The notes beneath the pieces are model-generated. The model did no database searches, was not told the DNA's origin, and worked only from the letters and a program-made list of their open reading frames with translations. Both the position numbers and the translations under genes were made by a program. From Citrobacter werkmanii NBRC 105721 (GTDB lineage Bacteria > Pseudomonadota > Gammaproteobacteria > Enterobacterales > Enterobacteriaceae), in NCBI GenBank assembly GCA_000759755.1, contig BBMW01000009.1, positions 547,825-611,824 of the forward strand: 64,000 bases of DNA, read 5' to 3'. Positions 51,219 to 60,312 of the stretch are shown piece after piece (the first letter of the stretch is position 1; each line of letters opens with the position of its first letter).

Positions 51219-53872
51219 TTTTCTTCTCCAGCTTTGGGCGGTAAAGGTGAAAAATACCCGATAATCAGCACCAGAATGGCGACGCCGATAAACGCGACCG
51301 CGCGCGCCAGGCCACCGCCTCCCGCACTATCCACCAACATCAGTTTAATTATGACTATCCCCAGCAAAACGGCGCCACACAACCATCTCTGCCGCGAGCG
51401 ACGCCGGGTTGCCTGCAGCATCACCACCAATGCCGCCAGCATCCAGAACAGAGCAAAACAGGTTTGAATCAGCCGCGAATCCCACAGGGCGTGTACATTC
51501 CACGCAACGTCGCCATACCAGGACAATGCGCGCAGTAGCAGGCCATTAAGCCACCAAAAACCGAGCGCCATCAGCGCCACAACCGGCCATGGGCGGCACA
51601 CCGAAAGCTGCACCGGGAAATAGCGTTCAGACACGCGATAAAACACAACCAACCCTAGCAGGGCAAAAGCTGCGCCCTCTTCCAGCGGGTTGAGCAACGG
51701 CAGATATGTCTGACGATAAACCACGCCATCCTGTAAATTCGTCAGCACGAGCAGACCGACCAGTACCAACGCAACAGGAACCATCGCCTGAACAGAATAT
51801 AAAGCCGGCCAGATACGAAATGGCCAGAGCCTGCGCTGAACAGCTTGATAAACCAGGAAAATCAGCAATCCGCCAGCCGCCATCATCAGGCCGCTTCCCC
51901 ACGCGTCTCGCCCCCACGGTAGCGCCTGGGCGAACCAGAACAGCTCAACCGCCAGCGCCAGTACAATCATCCAGAAGAACGACAAATGTGCCAGCCGGGA
52001 AAGCGTTGGCGGTAATATCGGTGCGTCACGCCAGAGCAGCGCCACTGCAACAATTAGCGCCGCACACCAGGCCAGATTCGGCCAGCCCGCGGCAAAAATC
52101 TGCTGCAAAGAGATCTGATACATCAGCATCACCAGCATCGTCGGCCACAACAGCCATTTACTGGCATCCAGCTCCCGCCATGCCAGGCGACCAGCAATCG
52201 TTCGCCAGCCCCAGACCGATACCGCCATTAATGCCAACACGCCAGACAGCACCCACCGATCCTGTTTCAGGATGAGTTGCGATGCCGCAACAAGTGCAAT
52301 AATCCAGAAAAGCAAACCACCCGCGAGAAGTCCCCAACTGCCCTGTATCCGAATGTTGCGCCATAGCCATGCGGCAGCCAGCCAACTGAGGCTAAGCACG
52401 GCAAATATCAGCATCACTGAGAGCGCAGTTATGCCGTTCGCCAGCGCCCATAGCGCGCTGCCCACGGCCAACACGAGCAGCGCCGTACCGCTATAACTCA
52501 TGCGTCGTTGCTGCTGTTGGATACCCAGCCAGAGGATCCCAAGTCCCTCCAGCGACCAGGCCATCGTCGTCCAACGGGCTGAAAGCGCCAGCGGGATAGC
52601 CAGGGTGGTAAATGCGCCGCCAAGCGCCAGGGCGGACAATACCAGCGGTCTTCCCAGAGAAGATGAGCGCCGCAACGCAAGCGTCGCCAACACCAGATAG
52701 AAACCACCGTAGCCCAGCGCGCTGAGCGCCGGACCATATGCCATATGCCGGGTAATGGCATACTGCATGCCAAAACCTACCAGCGGAGGGGCAAACAGCA
52801 GCACGCCATCAATAATCTGTTTGCCTTTTTCCTGCGCCCGAAGCGACAGCGCCACGCTCAGCACACCAAAAATAAGGGTGTTGGCGATCAGGAACAGTTG
52901 GCAGCTCAGGTAATACTCAGGTCGATAGTCCTCCAGCCCCCACAAACCGCCAACGCCAAAGGTAAACAACAGGCCGAGCAGATTCAGCTCCCGCCAGTGC
53001 TGCCAGATGCTGATAGCGAGAATACCGACCGAGAGCAGAAGATAGAAAGAGAAGAGCGCGACATGACTGCCGCCGCCGGAGGAAAGCAGCAGCGGCGCGA
53101 GATAGCCGCCAAGGCTGGCCAGCATCGCCAGGCTGAGTGCCTTTTGCAAAATAGCCAGACCCACGCTCGCCGCGCAAATCGCCACCAGCAGCGCAAATGC
53201 CAGCGTCATTGGCAGCATTTGCCACAGCCGGAACGCGCCAAAGACGGTGAGATAGAGTGCTCCCGTAGCCCCGCCCTGAAGGATCAGCGCATAGACCGGT
53301 TGCTTACGCCGCAACCGCCAGCCCAGCGCTAACAGGACAATAGCAAACAACGCGGTCGCCACCAGGCGCAGCTCAAGCGGGAACAGAGAATGTTCGACGG
53401 TGTAACGCAGCAGGAAAGAAAGCCCCAGGAACAGGAGCAATATGCCGAGCTTTGCCAACGGGTTGCCCTGCATAAACCAGCGCACCAGCGATGATATCAC
53501 CCCGCCAAAAGCAGAAGGTCGCTCGACGCTGGGCGTGGAAATTACCGCTTTATCCGGCGTCTGCTGTGAAGACCACGGGCTAACGTGTTCAAGGGTCGGT
53601 TCAGTGTCTGGTTCCGGCGCCACGCTGCTAATCGCAGCCGTTTTCGCATCGACAGGAAGACTCTTTGTTGCAGCCGTTGGCGCATCGGCGATGGCCTGTA
53701 CCACAGACTCCGGCGCCACACCGCGCAGCTCAAGTTCCTCTACCCGACGGCGCAAGGCCGCCAGCTCAGAACGTACCGCCGCACTGCGTCTGTATGCCAC
53801 GATAGCGAGACCAGGAACCACTACCAACGCAAAGAATAAAACAATGCAGCCAAGGGTTAGCAGCTCATCCAT
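51215..53872 (-). CDS. DUF2339 family large multispanning membrane protein
   Basis: 885-residue integral membrane protein of the DUF2339 family. An N-terminal membrane segment (about 5-27) is followed by a short coiled coil (RSELAALRRRVEELELRG), an Ala/Pro/Ser/Thr-rich linker to about residue 135, and then roughly 25 or more closely packed hydrophobic helices to the end. No catalytic motif is recognised. The start at 53872 (MDELLTLGCIVLFF) is preferred to the in-frame ATG at 53914. It is translated before the DUF3999 gene with a 4-bp overlap. Not present in K-12 at this locus. Confidence 0.83.
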   Translation of the reverse strand: MDELLTLGCIVLFFALVVVPGLAIVAYRRSAAVRSELAALRRRVEELELRGVAPESVVQAIADAPTAATKSLPVDAKTAAISSVAPEPDTEPTLEHVSPWSSQQTPDKAVISTPSVERPSAFGGVISSLVRWFMQGNPLAKLGILLLFLGLSFLLRYTVEHSLFPLELRLVATALFAIVLLALGWRLRRKQPVYALILQGGATGALYLTVFGAFRLWQMLPMTLAFALLVAICAASVGLAILQKALSLAMLASLGGYLAPLLLSSGGGSHVALFSFYLLLSVGILAISIWQHWRELNLLGLLFTFGVGGLWGLEDYRPEYYLSCQLFLIANTLIFGVLSVALSLRAQEKGKQIIDGVLLFAPPLVGFGMQYAITRHMAYGPALSALGYGGFYLVLATLALRRSSSLGRPLVLSALALGGAFTTLAIPLALSARWTTMAWSLEGLGILWLGIQQQQRRMSYSGTALLVLAVGSALWALANGITALSVMLIFAVLSLSWLAAAWLWRNIRIQGSWGLLAGGLLFWIIALVAASQLILKQDRWVLSGVLALMAVSVWGWRTIAGRLAWRELDASKWLLWPTMLVMLMYQISLQQIFAAGWPNLAWCAALIVAVALLWRDAPILPPTLSRLAHLSFFWMIVLALAVELFWFAQALPWGRDAWGSGLMMAAGGLLIFLVYQAVQRRLWPFRIWPALYSVQAMVPVALVLVGLLVLTNLQDGVVYRQTYLPLLNPLEEGAAFALLGLVVFYRVSERYFPVQLSVCRPWPVVALMALGFWWLNGLLLRALSWYGDVAWNVHALWDSRLIQTCFALFWMLAALVVMLQATRRRSRQRWLCGAVLLGIVIIKLMLVDSAGGGGLARAVAFIGVAILVLIIGYFSPLPPKAGEEK

Positions 53873-54008
53873 GTTTCCACCTTCACTGTGTAAAGACAGA
53901 ACAGAATGACACAAATTGTTGCAGCTGTGCCATATCTGTTAACACTATGACCCGCTTTTCAGAAAATACAATCAGCCCCTGCGTTTGGCCAAGGGCTGTG
54001 AGGAGGGA

Positions 54009-55877
54009 TTAAAACGCGAAGCAGGAACACCCCAGCGCGCCCCAGAAAGCCCGATCATCTGACACCGGAATCCCCGACTTACGCGCGATATCATGCTGAT
54101 GACCGTGTACACCGCAGCTGCCGCAGCACTGGTGCATCTGTACCATTGCGCCAATTTTCGCCGCAGCAGGCGGCGCTGAGCGATAGTGTCCCGGCACCTT
54201 CACCACCGGCGACCAGTCGGGCACAACCGGAATGGCAGGCGGTGCCAGCGGAGTGAAATGCCCGGCTGCGTACACGACTTTACCATCGACAATAGTCATC
54301 ACCGACTCAATGCCTTTGATCTCTTCTTCCGGCACGCTGAAGTAATCTTTAGACAGCACCACCAGGTCGGCCAGTTGATCTTTCTCGATACGCCCTTTCT
54401 TACCCTGTTCGCTGGAGAACCAGGCGCTACCGGCCGTCCACAGTTCCAGCGCCACATCGCGCGGCAGGCGATTGTTATCATCATACATCGCCATACCACC
54501 AACGGTACGGCCAGAAACCAGCCAGTACAGCGCGGTCCACGGGTTGTAGCTGGCCACGCGGGTGGCGTCAGTCCCCAGCCCTACCGGAACATCAGCCGCC
54601 AGCATTTTCGCCACCGGCGGCGTATGTTTGACCGCGTCTTTGCCATAGCGATCGACAAAATATTCGCCCTGGAACGCCATACGGTGCTGAACCGCTATCC
54701 CGCCGCCCAGCGCTTTTACGCGCTCGATATTGCGTTCGGTAATCGTTTCGGCGTGATCGAAGAACCAGTGCAGACCATTGAACGGGATATCGCGATTCAC
54801 CTTCTCGAACACATCCAGCATGCGGCTAATGGATTCATCATAGGTGGCATGCAGACGGAACGGCCAGCGGTGCTCCACCAGGTGGCGAACCACGCGCTCC
54901 AGCTCATCTTCCATACCTTCCGGCAGATCCGGGCGTGGTTGCAGGAAGTCTTCAAAATCAGCGGCCGAGAAGACCAGCATTTCCCCAGCCCCATTAGCAC
55001 GGTAGAAGTCGGTGCCCTGTCCAGGCTTGAGCATATCGGTCCAGCGTTCAAAGTCCTCCAGCTCCTGCTTCGGACGCTGGGTAAACAGGTTGTAGGCTAT
55101 GCGCACCGTCATCTGCTTGTTGGCGTGCAACTGCTCAATGATCTCATAATCTTCCGGGTAGTTCTGGAAGCCGCCACCCGCATCGATGGCGCTGGTCAGT
55201 CCCAGGCGGTTCAGCTCGCGCATAAACTGGCGGGTCGAATTGACCTGCATTTCCAGCGGCAGCTTTGGCCCTTTCGCCAGCGTCGAATAAAGGATCATAG
55301 CGTTGGGTTTGGCGATCAGCATTCCAGTCGGGTTGCCGTTGCTATCACGCACAATCTCACCACCTGCCGGATCCGGCGTCGCTTTGGTGTAGCCGACGGC
55401 TTTCAATGCGGCGCGATTCAGCAACGCTCTGTCGTACAGATGCAGAACAAATACCGGCGTATCTGGCGCGGCTTCATTCAGTTCTTCCAGAGTTGGCATG
55501 CGCCGTTCGGCAAACTGGAATTCGCTCCAGCCCCCCACCACGCGCACCCATTGCGGCGACGGTGTTCTGTCAGCCTGCTCTTTGAGCATGCGTAGCGCGT
55601 CCGCCAGCGACGGTACACCTTCCCAACGCAGTTCCAGGTTGTAATTCAGACCACCGCGAATCAGGTGCAGGTGCGAATCGTTCAGACCCGGGATCACCGT
55701 ATGTCCTTGCAGATCGACAATCTGCGTCCCTTCGGCGGCCAGGCTCATGATCCGATCGTGGTTACCGGTCGCCAGGATCTTCCCGTTGGCGATCGCTACC
55801 GCCTCGACCTGTGGGCTTTGTTTGTCGAGAGTATGAATTTTTCCGTGAGTGAGAATCAGTGTGGCAGTTTGCGACAT
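54009..55877 (-). CDS. YtcJ-type amidohydrolase with Cys/His-rich C-terminal tail
   Basis: 622-residue amidohydrolase (amidohydrolase_3/YtcJ type), substrate unknown. The beta-sandwich start (LILTHGKIHTLDK) and TIM-barrel metal motif HLHL (His69, His71) are seen. A later His is in RLHATYDES, another in HWFFDHAETI, and the Asp is in GLGTDATRVASYNPW. The last 45 residues are unusual: HQCCGSCGVHGHQHD (582-596) and CSC (617-619) give five Cys and four His. There is no signal peptide. It is the third gene of an operon after the isochorismatase and ABM-domain genes, 21 bp from the latter. Confidence 0.87.
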   Translation of the reverse strand: MSQTATLILTHGKIHTLDKQSPQVEAVAIANGKILATGNHDRIMSLAAEGTQIVDLQGHTVIPGLNDSHLHLIRGGLNYNLELRWEGVPSLADALRMLKEQADRTPSPQWVRVVGGWSEFQFAERRMPTLEELNEAAPDTPVFVLHLYDRALLNRAALKAVGYTKATPDPAGGEIVRDSNGNPTGMLIAKPNAMILYSTLAKGPKLPLEMQVNSTRQFMRELNRLGLTSAIDAGGGFQNYPEDYEIIEQLHANKQMTVRIAYNLFTQRPKQELEDFERWTDMLKPGQGTDFYRANGAGEMLVFSAADFEDFLQPRPDLPEGMEDELERVVRHLVEHRWPFRLHATYDESISRMLDVFEKVNRDIPFNGLHWFFDHAETITERNIERVKALGGGIAVQHRMAFQGEYFVDRYGKDAVKHTPPVAKMLAADVPVGLGTDATRVASYNPWTALYWLVSGRTVGGMAMYDDNNRLPRDVALELWTAGSAWFSSEQGKKGRIEKDQLADLVVLSKDYFSVPEEEIKGIESVMTIVDGKVVYAAGHFTPLAPPAIPVVPDWSPVVKVPGHYRSAPPAAAKIGAMVQMHQCCGSCGVHGHQHDIARKSGIPVSDDRAFWGALGCSCFAF

Positions 55878-55898
55878 AACAATCTCCTGAAAAACCGG

Positions 55899-56444
55899 TC
55901 AGGCTTTTTTCAGCCATCCGGCAAACAGACGGGTTACGATGGGCATCCAGAACCAGACCACCAGCGCAACCACACACGCATCATTGATAAGATGCAGGAG
56001 TAACGAGCCCTTCATTGCAGGCAGCACAATGCCGGTCAACCACGGCACCAGGTTAGTGCTGGGAAAAATCACCAGCAGAGTGATCAGGAACTGTTTCCAG
56101 CGTCTGGGTTGCCGTACATGGGGCGCGGGCGGCGTAAACCAAAACGCCGCTTCGGTACGAATTTCGGTTTTATCACCTTCCGCCAGCAGCGGAGCTATCT
56201 CTTCCACCAGCACACGGCGCGTATCGGACTGGGTCCAGTTGTACAGATGCTCCAGCGTGTCGAAGCGGATAATAATGTTCCACAGATTCTCGCCATCCGT
56301 AGGACGAATCACATTCGCTCCGAGATGACCGGGAAACTCGGCCGCCACCGGCATGATTTTCCCCAGCCATTGCTCATACCGCTGCGCCTGCTCAGGCTGC
56401 AGGGTATGGGTAATCACCAACGTCACATGTTTGTTCTGCGCCAT
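55899..56444 (-). CDS. Antibiotic biosynthesis monooxygenase-domain membrane protein
   Basis: 181 residues. The N-terminal half (about 5-100) is an ABM/ferredoxin-like fold domain (VTLVITHTLQPEQAQRYEQW and a central NLWNIIIRFDTLEHLYNW). The C-terminal part has two hydrophobic helices (about 121-145, 150-172), so the domain is anchored in the inner membrane. Related soluble domains oxidise quinone precursors without cofactor; the membrane-anchored subgroup is uncharacterised to my knowledge. It is the middle gene of the operon between the isochorismatase and the amidohydrolase. Confidence 0.82.
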   Translation of the reverse strand: MAQNKHVTLVITHTLQPEQAQRYEQWLGKIMPVAAEFPGHLGANVIRPTDGENLWNIIIRFDTLEHLYNWTQSDTRRVLVEEIAPLLAEGDKTEIRTEAAFWFTPPAPHVRQPRRWKQFLITLLVIFPSTNLVPWLTGIVLPAMKGSLLLHLINDACVVALVVWFWMPIVTRLFAGWLKKA

Positions 56445-56547
56445 GAAGGATTCCTTGTTGAAGGAGAATGGCGGGATAGCCCGCCATCAATATCAATACA
56501 CGAGATCTATAACGATGCATTCAGGCAGCATGAAGGATGCCGTGTAT

Positions 56548-57189
56548 TCAGGCTTTACGTTCCGGCGCGCCGTGCACCATGGTATAGGCGTAATCCACGC
56601 CCATACCGTAGGCGCCGCTATGCTCGCGTACCAAATCCATTACGGCGTCGTAGGTTTCTTTGCGGGACCAGTCGCGCTGGTACTCAAGAAGAACCTGTTG
56701 CCAGGTTACGGGGACTGCGCCCGCCTGCACCATCCGGTCGATGGAACGCTCGTGGGCATCCACAGACGTGCCGCCGGAAGTATCGGTCACCACATACACT
56801 TCATAACCCGCTTCCAGTGCCATCAACGCCGGGAAAGTCAGGCAGACTTCGGTCCACAGCGCGGAGATAATCAATTTCTTGCGTCCGGCCGCTTCCACGG
56901 CTTTCACAAACGCCGCATCTTCCCAGGAGTTCATAGAAGTGCGTTCAATAGGTTTCACATCAGGGTGAACCGCTAACAATTCCGGCCAGATATAGCCGCT
57001 AAAACTTTTTGTTTCCACAGAGGTATATATCACCGGAACATTAAATATCTTGCCGGCTTTCGCTAATGCCACGGTATTATTTTTCAAAGTCTGGCGATCA
57101 ATATTTGCCACACCAAATGACATTTGCGGCTGATGATCAATAAAAATCAGCGTAGAGTTTTGAGGATCAATCAGTTCCCGAATAGACAT
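56548..57189 (-). CDS. Isochorismatase-family hydrolase (YcaC-like)
   Basis: 213-residue cysteine hydrolase of the isochorismatase superfamily, closest in style to YcaC. The triad candidates are Asp18 (LIFIDHQPQM), a Lys about 80-90 (near KPIERTSMN), and Cys118 in SALWTEVCLTFPALM. Substrate unknown; family members cleave amides, vinyl ethers or thioesters. It is the first gene of a three-gene operon (isochorismatase, ABM, amidohydrolase), with 103 bp to the next gene, and is divergent from a LysR-type gene over a 273-bp region. Confidence 0.85.
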   Translation of the reverse strand: MSIRELIDPQNSTLIFIDHQPQMSFGVANIDRQTLKNNTVALAKAGKIFNVPVIYTSVETKSFSGYIWPELLAVHPDVKPIERTSMNSWEDAAFVKAVEAAGRKKLIISALWTEVCLTFPALMALEAGYEVYVVTDTSGGTSVDAHERSIDRMVQAGAVPVTWQQVLLEYQRDWSRKETYDAVMDLVREHSGAYGMGVDYAYTMVHGAPERKA

Positions 57190-57462
57190 AATACACCTTC
57201 TTAATCAATGAGTTAAAAGGCAACGGTCTGTATCTGCCGTCAGCAGCAGGATCCTGAATCAGAAAGCTTGTTGAGTATAGCGGGAAATTTCTAACGAGTT
57301 ATTAAAGAAAACTAACCATCCTGTGAAACTATTAATTCTGTGTTGCGATATATCCTAAACAACATCAAAAAAATGCGCATGACTCATCTAATTTATTCAC
57401 TGGCATTGTTTTTCTTCATTAGGTACAACAGAGTAGTTTATTTTTCAGGATATTTTCTGCTT

Positions 57463-58365
57463 ATGCGCATCAATCTGGATGTTTTGCTCATCCTCGACGC
57501 ACTCGACAAACAGGGTTCATTTGCCGCAGCAGCCGAATCGCTGTTTAAAACCCCTGCGGCACTCAGCTATATGATTCAAAAGCTGGAAAGCGATTTGAAT
57601 ATCGAGCTGCTTGACCGCTCCGGGCACCGGGCGAAATTTACCGACACCGGGCTGATGATGCTGGAAAAGGGACGTTTGCTGCTGAGTGCGGCCAAAGATC
57701 TCGAAAAGCAGGCGGTACAGCTGAGTTCAGGCTGGGAAAAAGAGCTGGCGATTGCGCTGGACGACTCTTTTCCTTTCGCCGCGCTGCTGCCCATTATTGA
57801 TGAATTTCACGCGCTGAATAAGCAAACCCGTCTGAGTTTTACCCACCATACGCTGGCGGGCTCCTGGGAGGAGCTGACCCATAATGGCGCAGACATCATT
57901 CTGGGGGCGATTAATGAACCGCCAACGTCAGCCGCCTGGTCCTACAAAATGCTCGGCACGCTGGATAATGTATTTGTCGTGGCACCCGAACATCCGCTGG
58001 CCGCCGCGCCGGACGGCCTGACAAACGAACAGCTGTGCCTGCATCGGGCCATTGTTATCAGCGACAGCGCCCGCTTTTGCCATCCGCTACAAACCAACCT
58101 GATGGAGGAGCAGGCGCAGATTCGCGTCGATGACTTCCACAGTAAAGTGATGTTATTGCGAGCTGGCATGGGCTGCGGGTTTCTCCCCCGCCACATTGCC
58201 AGCCCGTGGCTTGCCACAGGCGAACTTGTGGAAAAAAGGGTCATCTCATTTCGCCAAAAAGATGTGGCCTATATGGCATGGCGCAACAGCCGCGACGGGC
58301 TGGCGCAGCGCTGGTGGCGAGAAACGCTGCTGGCAAGCCCGGAGATTGCACGCTTGTATCAATGA
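57463..58365 (+). CDS. LysR-family transcriptional regulator
   Basis: 300-residue LysR-type regulator. The N-terminal winged HTH covers about 1-60 ([32 protein letters not shown]), and the C-terminal periplasmic-binding-like effector domain covers about 90-300. The in-frame ORF from 57340 has 41 extra codons; I use 57463 ([14 protein letters not shown]), the usual LysR start. It is divergent from the isochorismatase operon, the classic layout for LysR control of a catabolic operon. Its stop overlaps the malZ stop by 7 bp on the opposite strand. Confidence 0.87.
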   Translation: MRINLDVLLILDALDKQGSFAAAAESLFKTPAALSYMIQKLESDLNIELLDRSGHRAKFTDTGLMMLEKGRLLLSAAKDLEKQAVQLSSGWEKELAIALDDSFPFAALLPIIDEFHALNKQTRLSFTHHTLAGSWEELTHNGADIILGAINEPPTSAAWSYKMLGTLDNVFVVAPEHPLAAAPDGLTNEQLCLHRAIVISDSARFCHPLQTNLMEEQAQIRVDDFHSKVMLLRAGMGCGFLPRHIASPWLATGELVEKRVISFRQKDVAYMAWRNSRDGLAQRWWRETLLASPEIARLYQ

Positions 58366-60173
58366 CCCATCCACACCGAGGCGGAGATAGCCGGCAGCGT
58401 CAGGATATCGTCAGCGAGCAGGCCGTTACCCTCCTGGTGCTGCCATTGAGCGACACGCAGTAGTGGCGAGACTGGCAGGACCACTTCGCAGGCGTGGCCA
58501 CGGTTAATCGCCACCAGCACGCGCTGGCGGTTGAGTACCCGCACAAACACCACCACGTTATCCTCGGCGTAAATCACCTGACAACCGCCATGGCGTAACG
58601 CCTGGCTTTGATGGCGTAATTTAGCCAGCCGCTGATACAGCGCCAGCAAGGTAGTGTCCTGTTTTTCAGCTTGCCACGGGAACGGCTTACGACAGAACGG
58701 ATCGTTATTGCCGTCCAGCCCCACCTCATCACCATAATAAATACACGGCACGCCAGGCCAGGTAAACAGCCACACCACCGCCAGCGGTAAACGCGCCACG
58801 TCTTTGCCAAGCAACGATTTAAAACGGGCGGTATCGTGGCTGTCGAGTTGATTGAACATCCGCAGTTGCTGCTGATGCGACAGACCCGCGCGGTAGTTAT
58901 CCATCCACGCCATACAGGTTTGGGCATCAATAGATTGCGGGTCGTACGAGATATCAGTATTGGCCAGAAATCCCCAGATGGGGAAAGTAAAACCGCGATA
59001 GTTCATGGCGGCATCTTCCGCATCCGCCTGCAACCACTGACGCGCATCACCAAAATGTTCACCCACAACATACGCTTCAGGCTGGGTTTCTTTTGCCGCC
59101 TGCGTAATCCCCGCCACATGGTGCAGGTTGTTGCGCGCCCCGCCGCCCTCTCCCAGCATATGCACGACATCAAGACGCCAGCCGTCCATACTCCACGGCG
59201 CTTTCAGCCAGTGACGAACGATACTGTCTTCCCCGCGATAAATTTCATTGATCAGGCTTTGCGAACAAAAATCCAGCTTGGGTAGGCTGGCATAGCCCAG
59301 CCAGTCCAGCGCCACACCGTCGGCAGAGAAATGATACCAGTCACGCCAGGGGGAGTGCGGGTTGTAACACGCTCCATCCGTCCCACGGTTATGCCGATCA
59401 AACCAGGGGTGTGAATCGCCGCTATGGTTAAAGACACCGTCCAGAATCAGACGCATGCCCTGCTGTTGCGTGTTGTGGCGCAAGCGCAGCAGCGCGTTGT
59501 CGCCGCCAAACTGTGGATCAACATGACGGTAATCTTCGGTATCGTATTTATGCACGCTCGGCGCGGTAAACACCGGGTTCAGATACAGCGCCGTAACCCC
59601 TAACGTTTTCAGATACGGCAGCTTTTCGCTGATGCCGTCCAAATCGCCGCCATAAAATGTCGATCCTCCGGCCTGAGCGGTCAGTGGTTCATCCCACTCG
59701 CGACGCACGATGTCATGCCCGGCTGCGTGGTGATAATAGACGTTTTGAGCCGACTCACTCGACTGGCTGCGGGCAAAGCGGTCCGGGAAAATCTGATAGA
59801 AAATCTGGTCAGCTACCCACTGCGGACCGTTATCCGGCACATCAACAGCAAACTGCTCCAGACGCGCAGGTGGAAAACGACTGAATCCCTGCGGGGTAAA
59901 CCACAGCTGACGATCGGGCCACAATAATTTAAAACTATAGCGCCGACGAGGTTGGCCGCTGGCAAGATCGATCGCCGCCCGCCACGCGGTTACGCCCGGC
60001 TGCGGCTGGCTGCGCAGCTTGTGCATACCCAGCGAAATTTCTTCGTTATCGTTTTCTGCACGTAGCGTCACCCGCTGAGGTGGATTTTCCCCCGCCAGCC
60101 ATAATGTAATCGACAGTTGATCTTTGTTTTGCTTAACAAATGGGGCAACCGGAAGGTGCCAGGCGTTCAACAT
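58359..60173 (-). CDS. malZ: MalZ, maltodextrin glucosidase
   Basis: Cytoplasmic GH13 enzyme that removes glucose from the reducing end of maltodextrins, part of the maltose regulon. It is 604 residues. The carbohydrate-binding N-domain covers about 1-120. Catalytic region motifs are DGVFNHSG (near 243), [10 protein letters not shown] with nucleophile Asp (near 336), [10 protein letters not shown] with acid/base Glu (near 370) and [12 protein letters not shown] (near 435). I use the ATG at 60173; earlier in-frame codons lie in the promoter. MalT-like boxes lie about 80-100 bp upstream. Confidence 0.96.
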   Translation of the reverse strand: MLNAWHLPVAPFVKQNKDQLSITLWLAGENPPQRVTLRAENDNEEISLGMHKLRSQPQPGVTAWRAAIDLASGQPRRRYSFKLLWPDRQLWFTPQGFSRFPPARLEQFAVDVPDNGPQWVADQIFYQIFPDRFARSQSSESAQNVYYHHAAGHDIVRREWDEPLTAQAGGSTFYGGDLDGISEKLPYLKTLGVTALYLNPVFTAPSVHKYDTEDYRHVDPQFGGDNALLRLRHNTQQQGMRLILDGVFNHSGDSHPWFDRHNRGTDGACYNPHSPWRDWYHFSADGVALDWLGYASLPKLDFCSQSLINEIYRGEDSIVRHWLKAPWSMDGWRLDVVHMLGEGGGARNNLHHVAGITQAAKETQPEAYVVGEHFGDARQWLQADAEDAAMNYRGFTFPIWGFLANTDISYDPQSIDAQTCMAWMDNYRAGLSHQQQLRMFNQLDSHDTARFKSLLGKDVARLPLAVVWLFTWPGVPCIYYGDEVGLDGNNDPFCRKPFPWQAEKQDTTLLALYQRLAKLRHQSQALRHGGCQVIYAEDNVVVFVRVLNRQRVLVAINRGHACEVVLPVSPLLRVAQWQHQEGNGLLADDILTLPAISASVWMGH

Positions 60174-60250
60174 CACGTATCCCCTTTGATGAAAATGAAG
60201 CCACCTTGCCATAGCAAAGAGCAGGATCACTCATCATCTTAACGTTTATT

Positions 60251-60273
60251 GGGGGAGGAGTTCGGGGGAGGAG
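60251..60273. promoter_or_regulatory. Two MalT-box-like direct repeats upstream of malZ
   Basis: Two identical 10-mers, GGGGGAGGAG (60251-60260 and 60264-60273), are spaced 3 bp apart. They match the MalT box GGGGA(T/G)GAGG. A weaker AAGATGATGAG lies on the minus strand at 60240-60230. E. coli malZ is a MalT-activated gene. Confidence 0.7.
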
Positions 60274-60277
60274 AAAA

Positions 60278-60308
60278 TTGCCGGGCGACGCGATGCGTTA
60301 CCCGGCAA
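60278..60308 (-). terminator. Terminator of proY
   Basis: Perfect 8-bp stem TTGCCGGG (60278-60285) and CCCGGCAA (60301-60308) with a 15-nt GC-rich loop, T-rich on the minus strand. It lies about 4 bp from the proY stop. Confidence 0.8.
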
Positions 60309-60312
60309 AAAA

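Noticed and set aside
54186-55595. 469-residue open frame antisense to the amidohydrolase gene
   Set aside because: Composition rich in Arg/His/Gln typical of antisense shadows; the opposite frame has clear amidohydrolase motifs.
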